Positions 1-6,620 are shown, counted from the first letter of the stretch. The stretch is 13,781 nucleotides of DNA from an uncultured Cloacibacillus sp. (GCA_900544635.1 UQVV01000026.1:1-13781), one strand, 5' to 3'. Program-made: numbers and translations. The notes: generated by a model from the sequence alone, not told the origin.

Positions 1-11
1 ATACTGTTATT

Positions 12-48
12 GCGAAAGCGGCTCAGTTATAGAGCCGCTTTCGCTTTT
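12..48 (+). terminator. Strong intrinsic terminator of an upstream gene
   Basis: GCGAAAGCGGCTC at 12-24 pairs perfectly with GAGCCGCTTTCGC at 32-44, giving a 13-bp stem with a 7-nt loop. TTTT follows at 45-48. It ends a + strand transcript that enters from outside the window, or possibly acts in both directions. Confidence 0.85.
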
Positions 49-54
49 ATGAGC

Positions 55-60
55 TATAAT
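55..60 (+). promoter_or_regulatory. Possible -10 box of the MFS gene
   Basis: A perfect TATAAT lies 10 bp past the terminator stem and 55 bp before the MFS start. No good -35 sits 16-18 bp upstream, because that position is inside the terminator stem. The assignment rests on the -10 alone. Confidence 0.3.
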
Positions 61-115
61 AGCGCCGGTCTGTACCTGAATTATACTTTCGATGCGGAAT
101 AGGAGACGGCTTGAT

Positions 116-1378
116 ATGGGCGGCAGCGGCGGCAGATTTTTTTCTCCTCTTTTTTTCAGACTTTGGATACCGTTCGGCTTTGCGTTTTTTCTCGGAATGT
201 TCATCGGCAGCGTCAATTCTGTGCTCGCGCCGTATATTACGGAGGAGTTCTCGCTCACTCCTGCGGCGCTCGGCTTCGTCTCGTCCATGAACCTCGCCGC
301 CTTCGGCATAGCGCAGCTCCCGCTCGGCCTCATGCTGGACCGTTTCGGCGGCAAGGTCACGCTCATCGTGATGCTGTCGTTCGCGCTGGCGGGGACGTTC
401 CTTTTCGGCTGCGCGCAAAACTATGCCATGCTTATATGCGCGCGCGCCCTTATCGGCTTCGGCTTCGCCGCGGCGCTCATGTCCGCCTTCAAATCGTTCG
501 CGCACTGGCTGCCGCAGGAATATCTGCCGCTCGCCTTCAGCCTCGAAAGCATGATGGGCGGCATCGGCGTCATGTCTGCTACGCGGCCCGTCACGCTGGC
601 GCTGCAGTTCTGCTCGTGGCGGAAAATAATGTTCGCCGCAGCCGCGGCCGTCTTAATCGCGATACTGCTGCTCGTCTTCCTTGCGCCCCGCGAGACGGCG
701 AGCAAGGGCGGCCCGCGTCAAAGCCTGTGGCGCGCGGCCAAAGAGATGTTCGGCTTCGTGACGGATAAACGCTTCCTCTACGTGGCCCCGGTGGTCGCGG
801 TCGCCGACGGAGTGCTTTTCTCGTTCGCATATCTGTGGATAGGGCCGTGGCTCAGGGATGTCGCAATGCTTGATGGCTCGAGCGCCGGCCTGATGATGCT
901 GCTGAGCTCGACGGGCATCGCCGCCGGTTATCTTCTGAACGGCGTGATAGCCAGCTTCCTTTCCAGAAAAGGCTGGCTGACGTGGGAAGAGTTCTATTTC
1001 TTCGCGGGCGCTCTGTTCACGGCCGTCATCGCCGCAATCGCCTTTTTCGGCGGCCCGGCCGCGCCGCTCTGGTGCTGCGTAATGTTCAGCGCGACGATGA
1101 CGATGATTTCGTTCTCGATTACGGGGCGGCTGTTTGAGCCCGCCGTCTCCGGGCGCGCCTTCTCGCTGCTCAACTTCACTATTTTCGTCGTCTCGTTCCT
1201 TTTACAGTGGTTCATCGGCGTGATAATCAACCTGTACCCGGTGTCCGGCGGCAAATTCGCCGCCGAGGGCTATCACTGGGCGCTTGTCTTCATAGTCGCG
1301 CTCAGCGCCGCGGCGCTTGCGCAGCTTTTCTTCGCCCTGCCGAAGCTGAAGAAGCTTAGTCAGAATCCTAAATTATAA
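116..1378 (+). CDS. MFS transporter, substrate unknown
   Basis: A 420-residue integral membrane protein with about twelve hydrophobic segments, the usual size and topology of a major facilitator secondary transporter. After the second segment there is a loop motif A-like run (GLMLDRFGGK, about residues 74-83), typical of proton-coupled MFS carriers. A basic stretch and a break in hydrophobicity near residues 190-215 look like the central cytoplasmic loop between the two six-helix halves. I place the start at ATG 116 because AGGAG at 101-105 lies 10 nt upstream. An in-frame ATG at 92 would add eight residues and has no such site. The 3' end overlaps the convergent Nudix gene by 11 nt. Family membership is secure. 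The substrate and direction of transport cannot be read from sequence or context. Confidence 0.85.
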   Translation: MGGSGGRFFSPLFFRLWIPFGFAFFLGMFIGSVNSVLAPYITEEFSLTPAALGFVSSMNLAAFGIAQLPLGLMLDRFGGKVTLIVMLSFALAGTFLFGCAQNYAMLICARALIGFGFAAALMSAFKSFAHWLPQEYLPLAFSLESMMGGIGVMSATRPVTLALQFCSWRKIMFAAAAAVLIAILLLVFLAPRETASKGGPRQSLWRAAKEMFGFVTDKRFLYVAPVVAVADGVLFSFAYLWIGPWLRDVAMLDGSSAGLMMLLSSTGIAAGYLLNGVIASFLSRKGWLTWEEFYFFAGALFTAVIAAIAFFGGPAAPLWCCVMFSATMTMISFSITGRLFEPAVSGRAFSLLNFTIFVVSFLLQWFIGVIINLYPVSGGKFAAEGYHWALVFIVALSAAALAQLFFALPKLKKLSQNPKL

Positions 1379-1856
1379 ATCCGTCGATGTAGTCGAGCAG
1401 CGGATGCAGCAACCCCGCGGCGCGGAGACGCTTTATCTCTCCGCGCGAGGCCCAGCGCGCCTCCGTAACCTCCTCGGGCTGGAGCGTGAGCGACGAAAGC
1501 GGCGCGTCGTGTCGGAAGAGCCAGACATCGTAGAAGTCCCGGAACTCGTCGCGGCGCGTCCGGTAAATCAGCCTGCCCTCCCCGGGCCGCAGAATAATTC
1601 CCAATTCTTCGCGCACCTCGCGCACGCCGGCTTCGAGGCTCTCCTCTCCGGCGAGCGCGCCTCCGCCCGTGCATTCCCACAAATTCGGAAATTTCTTCGC
1701 GGGGTGGCGCTTCGACAGTAAATATTCGCCGCGCCCGTTCGTCAGCCAGACGCTCACGGAGAGCGTGTAAAAGCCGCGGGGCACCGGCTCGCCGCGCATC
1801 ATGGTCTTTCCCGTGCGGCGGCGCTCCGCGTCGTAAAGGTCCCAGATTTCCGCCAT
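1368..1856 (-). CDS. Nudix hydrolase
   Basis: A 162-residue Nudix protein. The Nudix box (G-x5-E-x7-REUxEExGU) is complete: G65, E71, then REVREELGI at residues 79-87, which supplies the metal-binding glutamates. The N-terminus (EIWDLYD near residues 3-9, followed by a basic RRTGK stretch) is the kind seen in small Nudix proteins related to isopentenyl-diphosphate isomerase, so the substrate could be a nucleoside diphosphate derivative, an isoprenoid diphosphate or a damaged nucleotide. The protein is cytoplasmic, with no signal peptide or membrane segment. GGGAGG precedes the ATG, with a rather long gap of about 12 nt. The gene stands alone on this strand with its own likely promoter, diverges from the ABC operon, and converges on the MFS gene. 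Confidence 0.85.
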   Translation of the reverse strand: MAEIWDLYDAERRRTGKTMMRGEPVPRGFYTLSVSVWLTNGRGEYLLSKRHPAKKFPNLWECTGGGALAGEESLEAGVREVREELGIILRPGEGRLIYRTRRDEFRDFYDVWLFRHDAPLSSLTLQPEEVTEARWASRGEIKRLRAAGLLHPLLDYIDGFII

Positions 1857-1904
1857 TTTCCGTCCGCGCCTCCCTCTCGCAAAGCCTCGATTTTTTCATC
1901 AAGA

Positions 1905-1933
1905 AATATAATCCCGCGCGGCTCAGCGCGCAA
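1905..1933 (-). promoter_or_regulatory. Probable promoter of the Nudix gene
   Basis: Read on the - strand, TTGCGC (-35, at 1928-1933) and TATATT (-10, at 1905-1910) are 17 bp apart. The predicted transcript start is about 40 nt before the Nudix ATG. The -10 matches 5 of 6 consensus bases and the -35 only 3 of 6. On the + strand the same spot contains TATAAT (1907-1912) without a convincing -35. Confidence 0.45.
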
Positions 1934-1945
1934 GCGCCGCGCTTG
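1931..1945. promoter_or_regulatory. 15-bp palindrome in the divergent spacer, possible operator
   Basis: CAAGCGC-C-GCGCTTG is a perfect inverted repeat of 7-bp arms around one base. It overlaps the -35 of the proposed Nudix promoter and lies 181 bp before the ABC ATPase start, so a repressor here could act on either gene. No regulator gene lies next to it, and GC-rich DNA yields such palindromes by chance. Confidence 0.3.
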
Positions 1946-2125
1946 AACGGCGCTGTTTGTGCCGAAATTATAAAGCCGCGCATAACGCGAGCATGTTTTT
2001 GTGCTCTTGACCTGTCGATTCAAAATTTGAGCCGATTTTTTCTTTGGCGCAGAGCACAACGCTTTCGGCGGCCAGCCGATTGTAAAATATTGTTTATCAA
2101 AGCGTCGGTTTGGGGATGGGCTTTT

Positions 2126-2905
2126 ATGGCTGACGAAAATTTTACGCCGGGCGGCGCGCGTGACTGCGGCGCTCCCGTTCTGGCGACGGAGAATATAACC
2201 AAGAGCTTCGGCAATATCTCGGCGCTGCGCGGCGTCAATTTCTCCGCGCGCGCGGGCGAGGTCGCCGCCATCGTCGGCGACAACGGGAGCGGGAAGAGCA
2301 CCTTTATCAAAATTCTTTCGGGCAACCTCGCGCCGGACGGCGGCGTCATCACCGTCGGCGGGCGGCGCTATGCGCGTCTGACGCCGAAGCAGTCGCAGGC
2401 GGCGGGCATTTCGACGGTTTATCAGGATTTGTCGCTCGACGACTACAGGGACGTGGCGGCGAATATTTTCCTTGGACACGAGCTGACCTACGGCGGGATT
2501 TTTCTGCGAAAGAAGAAAATGCGCGAGATAGCCGCGGAGCTCATCGAACGGCTCGACATAGGCATCCCGGACATCACGCTGCCGGTCGGCTCTTTCTCCG
2601 GCGGACAGAGGCAGGCGGTCGCCGTCGCGCGCGCCGTCTACCACGGGCGCAGGATAGTGATTTTCGACGAGCCGACGGCGGCGATGGGCGTGCGCGAGTC
2701 GGCGGCGGTGCTGCGGCTCATTGGCGGCCTCGCCGCGCGCGGCATGGCGGTCGTTATTATCTGCCACAACATGCACCAGGTCTTCGACGCGGCGGATACG
2801 GTGAGCGTCATGCGGCGCGGCAGGCTGCTGCGCACGGTGCGGACGGCGGAGACCTCTCTGGAGGATGTGCAGAGTATGATAATGGAAGCTGATTATGTTG
2901 ATTGA
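2126..2905 (+). CDS. Sugar/nucleoside-type ABC importer, ATP-binding subunit
   Basis: A 259-residue single-domain ABC ATPase that powers the importer formed with the next two genes, at the inner face of the cytoplasmic membrane. All catalytic motifs are present: Walker A GDNGSGKS (residues 51-58), Q-loop Gln100, signature SFSGGQ (156-161), Walker B IVIFDE (177-182) and H-loop His214. It belongs to the ribose/fructose-type group, but carries one ATPase domain (as in FrcA) where RbsA or MglA carry two, so it probably acts as a homodimer. The frame is open upstream to about 1943, but I choose ATG 2126: it gives the family's usual length and has a G-rich, weak ribosome site (GGGGATGGG) just before it. 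The next gene starts inside its 3' end. No clear promoter was found in front of it. Confidence 0.9.
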   Translation: MADENFTPGGARDCGAPVLATENITKSFGNISALRGVNFSARAGEVAAIVGDNGSGKSTFIKILSGNLAPDGGVITVGGRRYARLTPKQSQAAGISTVYQDLSLDDYRDVAANIFLGHELTYGGIFLRKKKMREIAAELIERLDIGIPDITLPVGSFSGGQRQAVAVARAVYHGRRIVIFDEPTAAMGVRESAAVLRLIGGLAARGMAVVIICHNMHQVFDAADTVSVMRRGRLLRTVRTAETSLEDVQSMIMEADYVD

Positions 2906-3893
2906 TAAATTTTTCCGGCGCGGCGGCGCGGAGGATGCGTTTCAGCCGCTTCTGCTGCTTGCGGCGCTCGCCGCGCTCGTCGTCGCGCTCGCGCTCTATT
3001 CCGACTTTTTCATGACGCGGAGGAACTGGCTGAACATCCTCGACAACCACATGGCGCACCAGCTTCTGCTCGCGATAGGCATGACCTTCGTTATTTCGTC
3101 GGGCGGCATAGATTTGTCGGCGGGCGCGGTGCTCGCGCTCTCAGGCATCGTGCTGGCGCTTGCCTTCGAGGCCGGGGCGGGCGTTCCGCTCGCGGTCGCG
3201 GCCGCCCTGCTCTCCGCCGCGGCTATGGGGGCTTTCAACGGCCTGCTCGCCGCGAGCTTTACGATAAACCCTCTTATTATCACGCTCGGCACGGCGTCCC
3301 TCTTCCGCGGCCTCGCGGTCATAATCACGGGCGGCACGCCCTTCTACGGTATGCCGAAGGAGTTCCTGCGGCTAACGCAAAATTTCTGCTCCGTCCCCGT
3401 GCCGGTATGGATAGCGCTTTCGGCGCTCGTCCTCGCGCTCGTCGCGCTGCGCTGCACGAGGTGGGGGCTCTACGCGCTCGCGATAGGCAGCAACTGCGAG
3501 GCGCTGCGCCGCCTCGGCGTGAACGTCGCTGCCTACAAGGTCTCCGTCTACGCGCTCAGCGGCTTCCTCGCGGGCGCGGCGTCGCTGATAATCTCCGCGC
3601 GGCTCAACACGGCGGAGGCGACGGCGGGCATTGGCATGGAGATGAACGCGATAACGGCGGTCGTCCTCGGCGGCACGCTGCTCAAGGGCGGCAAGGGGAC
3701 GATAGCGGGGACGGCGGTCGCCTGCCTGCTGCTCTCCGTCATAAAAAACGGGCTGACGATGATGAGCGTCGACGCGCATTATCAGGAATTTATCATCGGG
3801 GCGCTGCTCCTCTCCGCCGTGATAGTCACGGAGCTGCGGCAGAAGAGGCTGATGCCGCGCGGAGGCGCGCAGCCGGTGAAAAAAGAAAACTAA
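2895..3893 (+). CDS. Sugar/nucleoside-type ABC importer, permease subunit
   Basis: A 332-residue polytopic membrane protein of the BPD_transp_2 / RbsC family, which forms the membrane channel of ribose-type importers. Typical family signatures are visible: ISSGGIDLSAGAVLALSG (about residues 66-83), LGTASLFRGLAVIITGG (about 131-147), and VVLGGTLLKGGKGTIAGT in the C-terminal half, the region expected to contact the ATPase. There are roughly eight to ten hydrophobic segments. ATG 2895 overlaps the ATPase stop by 11 nt and has GGAAG six nt upstream, so the two genes are probably translationally coupled. Only one permease gene is present, so it presumably forms a homodimer, as RbsC does. The family carries ribose, other pentoses and hexoses, autoinducer-2, and sometimes nucleosides. 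Confidence 0.92.
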   Translation: MLIDKFFRRGGAEDAFQPLLLLAALAALVVALALYSDFFMTRRNWLNILDNHMAHQLLLAIGMTFVISSGGIDLSAGAVLALSGIVLALAFEAGAGVPLAVAAALLSAAAMGAFNGLLAASFTINPLIITLGTASLFRGLAVIITGGTPFYGMPKEFLRLTQNFCSVPVPVWIALSALVLALVALRCTRWGLYALAIGSNCEALRRLGVNVAAYKVSVYALSGFLAGAASLIISARLNTAEATAGIGMEMNAITAVVLGGTLLKGGKGTIAGTAVACLLLSVIKNGLTMMSVDAHYQEFIIGALLLSAVIVTELRQKRLMPRGGAQPVKKEN

Positions 3894-3914
3894 ACAAACG
3901 GGAGGAATTTTGCA

Positions 3915-4937
3915 ATGAAAAGAGTCATGGCTGCGGCGCTCGCGGTTTTCACGGCGGCGGGGCTTCTTGCGGGAAGCGCCTTCGCCGCGCAGGAAAACGC
4001 GCGCGTCAAGGAAATCGAGAACACCCTGATGAAGCAGATCGGCGAGATGCCGAAGACGGGCGGCGGCGAAAAGCTCGGCGCGCTCGTCATATCGCTGACG
4101 AACCCCTACTGGGTGGGAATGAAGGACGCCTACATAGCGGCGGCCGAACAGTACGGCGTGAACATCGAAGTCATGTCCGCGCCGACGGAGGGCGACAAGC
4201 AGTCGCAGCTCGAGACGCTCAACGCGATGGCGCTCAAGGACTACAAGGCGATAGTGCTCTCCCCCATCGAGCCCTACAACCTTCTCCCCGGCATAATCCA
4301 GTGCAATAAGAACGGCATCCCCGTCATCAACCTCGGCCCCGGAATCAACGTCGACAGCCTGAAAGAAATGGGCGGGCGGCTCGACGGACGTCTCACCGTC
4401 GACTTTGCGCAGCAGGGCGAGCTTGCGGCGTCGGACATGGTGAAGCGCATCGGCACGGGCAAAGTCGCGATAATCCAGGGAATCCCCGGCGCGGCGCAGA
4501 GCGAGGGACGCACGGCCGGCGCGAAGAAGGTCTTTGAATCGACGAAGGGCGTGGAGCTCGTCAGCGTCCAGCCCGCGAACTGGGACAGCACAGCGGCCTA
4601 CAACGCGGCGTCGGACATCATCCAGGCGCACGGCGACCTTAAAGGCATATTCTGCTGCAACGACGTCATGGCGCTCGCCGCCTCGCGCGCGCTGACCGAC
4701 GCGGGGCTCAAGGACAAGGTGCTGCTCTACGGCGTCGACGGCACAGAAGAGGCGAAGACCGCTATAAAAGAAGGCCGCATGGACGGAACGATAACCTATC
4801 CGTCGTCGGCCTACGCGAAGGCCGCGGTCATAATGCTGCTCAAACTCGCGCAGGGCATGGACATGAGCCAGACCGTCTACTGCCCGCTCGACGTCATCAA
4901 CACGGAGAACGTCGCGCAGTTCGATGGCTACATGTAA
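3915..4937 (+). CDS. Periplasmic sugar/nucleoside-binding protein of the ABC importer
   Basis: A 340-residue ribose-type (Peripla_BP_4-like) solute-binding protein. It starts with a Sec signal peptide: Lys2 and Arg3, a hydrophobic core, and SAFA before a probable cut after residue 24. There is no lipobox cysteine, so it should be soluble in the periplasm, which implies a diderm cell. The mature domain begins with a LGALVISLTNPYW strand as in RbsB-like proteins, and the second lobe contains GIFCCNDVMALAA and LYGVDGTEEA, typical ligand-contact regions of this fold. GGGAGGA lies about 8 nt before the ATG. It follows the permease by 21 nt and overlaps the next gene by 14 nt. The ligand cannot be fixed from the sequence. 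The PsuG-like neighbour makes a nucleoside or C-ribosyl compound a reasonable guess. Confidence 0.9.
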   Translation: MKRVMAAALAVFTAAGLLAGSAFAAQENARVKEIENTLMKQIGEMPKTGGGEKLGALVISLTNPYWVGMKDAYIAAAEQYGVNIEVMSAPTEGDKQSQLETLNAMALKDYKAIVLSPIEPYNLLPGIIQCNKNGIPVINLGPGINVDSLKEMGGRLDGRLTVDFAQQGELAASDMVKRIGTGKVAIIQGIPGAAQSEGRTAGAKKVFESTKGVELVSVQPANWDSTAAYNAASDIIQAHGDLKGIFCCNDVMALAASRALTDAGLKDKVLLYGVDGTEEAKTAIKEGRMDGTITYPSSAYAKAAVIMLLKLAQGMDMSQTVYCPLDVINTENVAQFDGYM

Positions 4938-5724
4938 AAACAAGCCCGCGTTCCTAGTCGAAAGCTGCCTGCTCACCTTCGGCCTCGTATCGGTGAGCGA
5001 GGCGGCGCTAGCGGAAAGCTGGCGCGCGGCGGGGCTCGACGGGGCCCCGCTTTGCTGGATAAAGGACGGGGAAATAACGGTCGGGACGATGGAAGAATAT
5101 CTCCCCTTCCGCGCCTCGCGCCCGAGCGGTAAATTTGCGCTCGACGATATAGACGCGGCGCTCGCTGGCAAGCTCTCAGGCGCGCTCACGGCATCCGGGA
5201 CGATGGAGGTCTGCCGCCGGCTGGGCGTGCGCTGCGCCGTCTCGGGCGGAATAGGCGGAATCGGCGACGTTAAGGGCGAGGAGCTCTGCCCCGACCTTCC
5301 GGCGCTGCGCGACCTGCCCGTCGCGCTCGTCTGCACCTCGCCGAAGGACATGCTCGACATACCGGCTACTGTCGAATGGCTGCGAAACGCCGGCGTGCGC
5401 ACGCTCGGCTGCGGAAGCGCCGTCTGCACTGGCTACGTCTTCAACGGCGAACCGGTAGCGCTCGACGGCGAATGGAACGGCGAAAAATGCGCGCCGCGTA
5501 CTCTCATACTGCGCGGCATAGCGCCGGAGCTGCGGCTGAAGGACAGGGACATCCTCGCGCGCGCCGTCGCCGAGGGCAAAGAGGCGGAACGCGCCGGAAG
5601 ATATTACCATCCGACGGTAAACGCCGCGCTCGACAGAATGTCCGGCGGATATTCGTCGAAGATACAGCTCGACTCGCTGATAAGCAACGTCCGCTTCGCC
5701 GCGAAGCTGACGGAAGCCGAATAA
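4924..5724 (+). CDS. Divergent PsuG-family (pseudouridine-5'-phosphate glycosidase-like) protein
   Basis: A 266-residue cytoplasmic protein that I assign to the PsuG / indigoidine-synthase-A-like family (PF04227), whose characterised member splits pseudouridine 5'-phosphate into uracil and ribose 5-phosphate. Family landmarks in order: LVES with Glu13, LSGALTASGTM near 84-94, SGGIGGIG (107-114), Asp124 in a DLPAL run, VALVCTSPKDMLDI (133-146) with Lys141 where the Schiff-base lysine is expected, and GGYSSKIQL (241-249). The Asp-to-Lys spacing of 17 equals that recalled for E. coli PsuG (Asp149, Lys166). It is about 40 residues shorter than typical PsuG, the His-Arg after GGIGGV is missing, and a lysine seems to replace the late-domain asparagine. 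It begins inside the binding-protein gene with no clear ribosome site, so coupling is likely. Family confidence is good; exact substrate confidence is low. Confidence 0.7.
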   Translation: MATCKNKPAFLVESCLLTFGLVSVSEAALAESWRAAGLDGAPLCWIKDGEITVGTMEEYLPFRASRPSGKFALDDIDAALAGKLSGALTASGTMEVCRRLGVRCAVSGGIGGIGDVKGEELCPDLPALRDLPVALVCTSPKDMLDIPATVEWLRNAGVRTLGCGSAVCTGYVFNGEPVALDGEWNGEKCAPRTLILRGIAPELRLKDRDILARAVAEGKEAERAGRYYHPTVNAALDRMSGGYSSKIQLDSLISNVRFAAKLTEAE

Positions 5725-5760
5725 CGGCGCAGAAATTCAATCGAACGGACATAATTTTCG

Positions 5761-5796
5761 GAAGGGACGTTCCCGCACGGAGCGTCCCTTCGTTTA
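5761..5796 (+). terminator. Probable terminator of the ABC/PsuG-like operon
   Basis: GAAGGGACG (5761-5769) pairs with CGTCCCTTC (5783-5791) across a 13-nt loop. A weak T-rich tail (GTTTATATA) follows. It begins 37 bp past the stop codon of the PsuG-like gene. Confidence 0.6.
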
Positions 5797-5863
5797 TATA
5801 GAGAGCGGCCCGAGCTGTGCCGGAGCCGGAGCCGCGCGTGTCGGGGCGAGGCTTTCGGCGCTG

Positions 5864-5890
5864 CGGCGCGTTCACTGCGCGCCGGTTTTT
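5864..5890 (+). terminator. Second, tandem intrinsic terminator
   Basis: CGGCGCG (5864-5870) and CGCGCCG (5878-5884) form a 7-bp all-GC stem with a 7-nt loop. GTTTTTA follows. The canonical stem and T-run make it a better terminator than the one about 100 bp upstream. It could catch read-through or end a short RNA starting between the two. Confidence 0.65.
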
Positions 5891-6185
5891 ATCTGCCTTT
5901 TCTAGAATAGCATTGGTCAAATAAATAATACTCTTTTAAGACCTCTAGCGGCTCCGGAACGCCGCATATTTCGCGCGGTTGCGCACCGTTTGCGGAATTA
6001 TGCGCCACGTTTGCGGCTGAGGATGAGGATACGGAACGGCGCCGATATCGACGCTCCCGCGGCGCTCGTCGATGCCGCGGGGCTTTGCGTCCGCCGGCGA
6101 AAACGCCGCGGTTGGAATGCTTCACATCATCGTGTCCGGTAGTGCGCGTCATCCTGATTAAACTTACAAAGAAATACAGCTGTCT
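5891..6185. other. Intergenic stretch with no recognisable gene
   Basis: Open frames here have arginine/serine-rich, low-complexity translations and no ribosome sites, so I call none of them. The only internal pattern seen is a near-direct repeat, GCGCACCGTTTGCGG at 5981-5995 and GCGCCACGTTTGCGG at 6002-6016 (13 of 15 bases identical, 21 bp apart). It could be decayed gene remnant or part of a dispersed repeat. Confidence 0.5.
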
Positions 6186-6386
6186 CGTCATGCCGGGCTT
6201 GACGCAATGCGCTGTTCGCGCCAGCGAACAAATCGAAATATCTTTAGCGTATTGCTAACGCCCGATGAAGCGGGGCGGGCCCTATCGGCGGCGTTTTGCC
6301 GATGGACCCGGCATCTGGTGTCTTTGAACGCCGTCAAGCAGCGAAATCCAGAGTTACTGGGCCCCGCGTCGGAGCGTGGGGCGACG
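6186..6386. repeat. Dispersed palindromic repeat, apparently interrupted
   Basis: The left end reads CGTCATGCCGGGCTTGAC (6186-6203). The right part starts GACCCGGCATCTGG (6305-6318) and ends in a hairpin, CCCCGCG-TCGGAG-CGTGGGG, with CGACG after it. ATGCCGGG (6190-6197) is the exact reverse complement of CCCGGCAT (6307-6314). Joined directly, the two parts would form the compact hairpin ATGCCGGG-CTTGA-CCCGGCAT, like the short CGTCAT...ATGACG-type repeats scattered between genes in many bacteria. Here 101 bp separates them. Copy number cannot be tested in one window. Confidence 0.55.
6204..6304. mobile_element. 101-bp structured insert within the repeat, possible miniature element
   Basis: The segment lies between two GAC triplets (6201-6203 and 6305-6307), as if it had entered the loop of the host hairpin with a 3-bp duplication. 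It contains three successive inverted repeats: TGTTCGC/GCGAACA (6213-6219 and 6224-6230), TTAGC/GCTAA (6244-6248 and 6254-6258) and ATCGGC/GCCGAT (6284-6289 and 6298-6303). It has no coding capacity and no convincing terminal inverted repeats, so 'mobile' is an inference. Confidence 0.35.
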
Positions 6387-6565
6387 ATGTGTGTTGTTTC
6401 TTATTATTAAGTTAAGCCGCTATATTTCCGCTCAGGCGGACGGCGCGAAGCGCGGAGTGACGAAACCAGTCGGTTCGCTCTTTGGGTGAACGATTATGCT
6501 GCGGAGGTACTCGCCGGAAAACTGGGAAACGGCAGAAATGAATAAGCGTCCGTAAAACAGAGGGC
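6387..6565. other. Intergenic stretch with no recognisable gene
   Basis: It begins with an AT-rich run (about 6390-6415). A segment near 6430-6465 ends in AAGCGCGGAGTGACG, which resembles the end of another short interspersed repeat. No ORF with a ribosome site and no RNA gene was recognised. Confidence 0.4.
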
Positions 6566-6600
6566 ATATAAAAACGGGAGAAGCATGTGCCTCTCCCGTT
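6566..6600 (-). terminator. Intrinsic terminator of the hnd operon
   Basis: On the - strand, AACGGGAGA (6592-6600) and its partner TCTCCCGTT (6573-6581) make a 9-bp stem with a 10-nt loop. TTTATATG follows downstream, so that with the last stem bases the T-run is TTTTT. It lies 20 bp past the hndD stop codon. Confidence 0.85.
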
Positions 6601-6620
6601 CGTCGGTGCCGTTTGGTTTC

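Noticed and set aside
3372..5429. A 685-codon open frame on the - strand across the permease, binding protein and PsuG-like genes
   Set aside because: Shadow frame with Arg/His-rich, repetitive translation. The + strand genes it covers have clear family motifs.
5889..6191. A 100-codon open frame on the - strand in the large intergenic stretch
   Set aside because: No ribosome site, Arg/Ser-rich low-complexity translation and no recognisable domain. It begins next to the dispersed repeat.
6204..6304. An integron attC-like recombination site
   Set aside because: The hairpins and a GCTAACG stretch suggested it, but the core sites expected at the two ends of an attC were not found, and there is no cassette gene or integrase in view.
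6207..6410. A 67-codon open frame on the + strand inside the interrupted repeat
   Set aside because: It lies wholly over hairpin repeats, has no ribosome site and looks like chance translation of repeat DNA.
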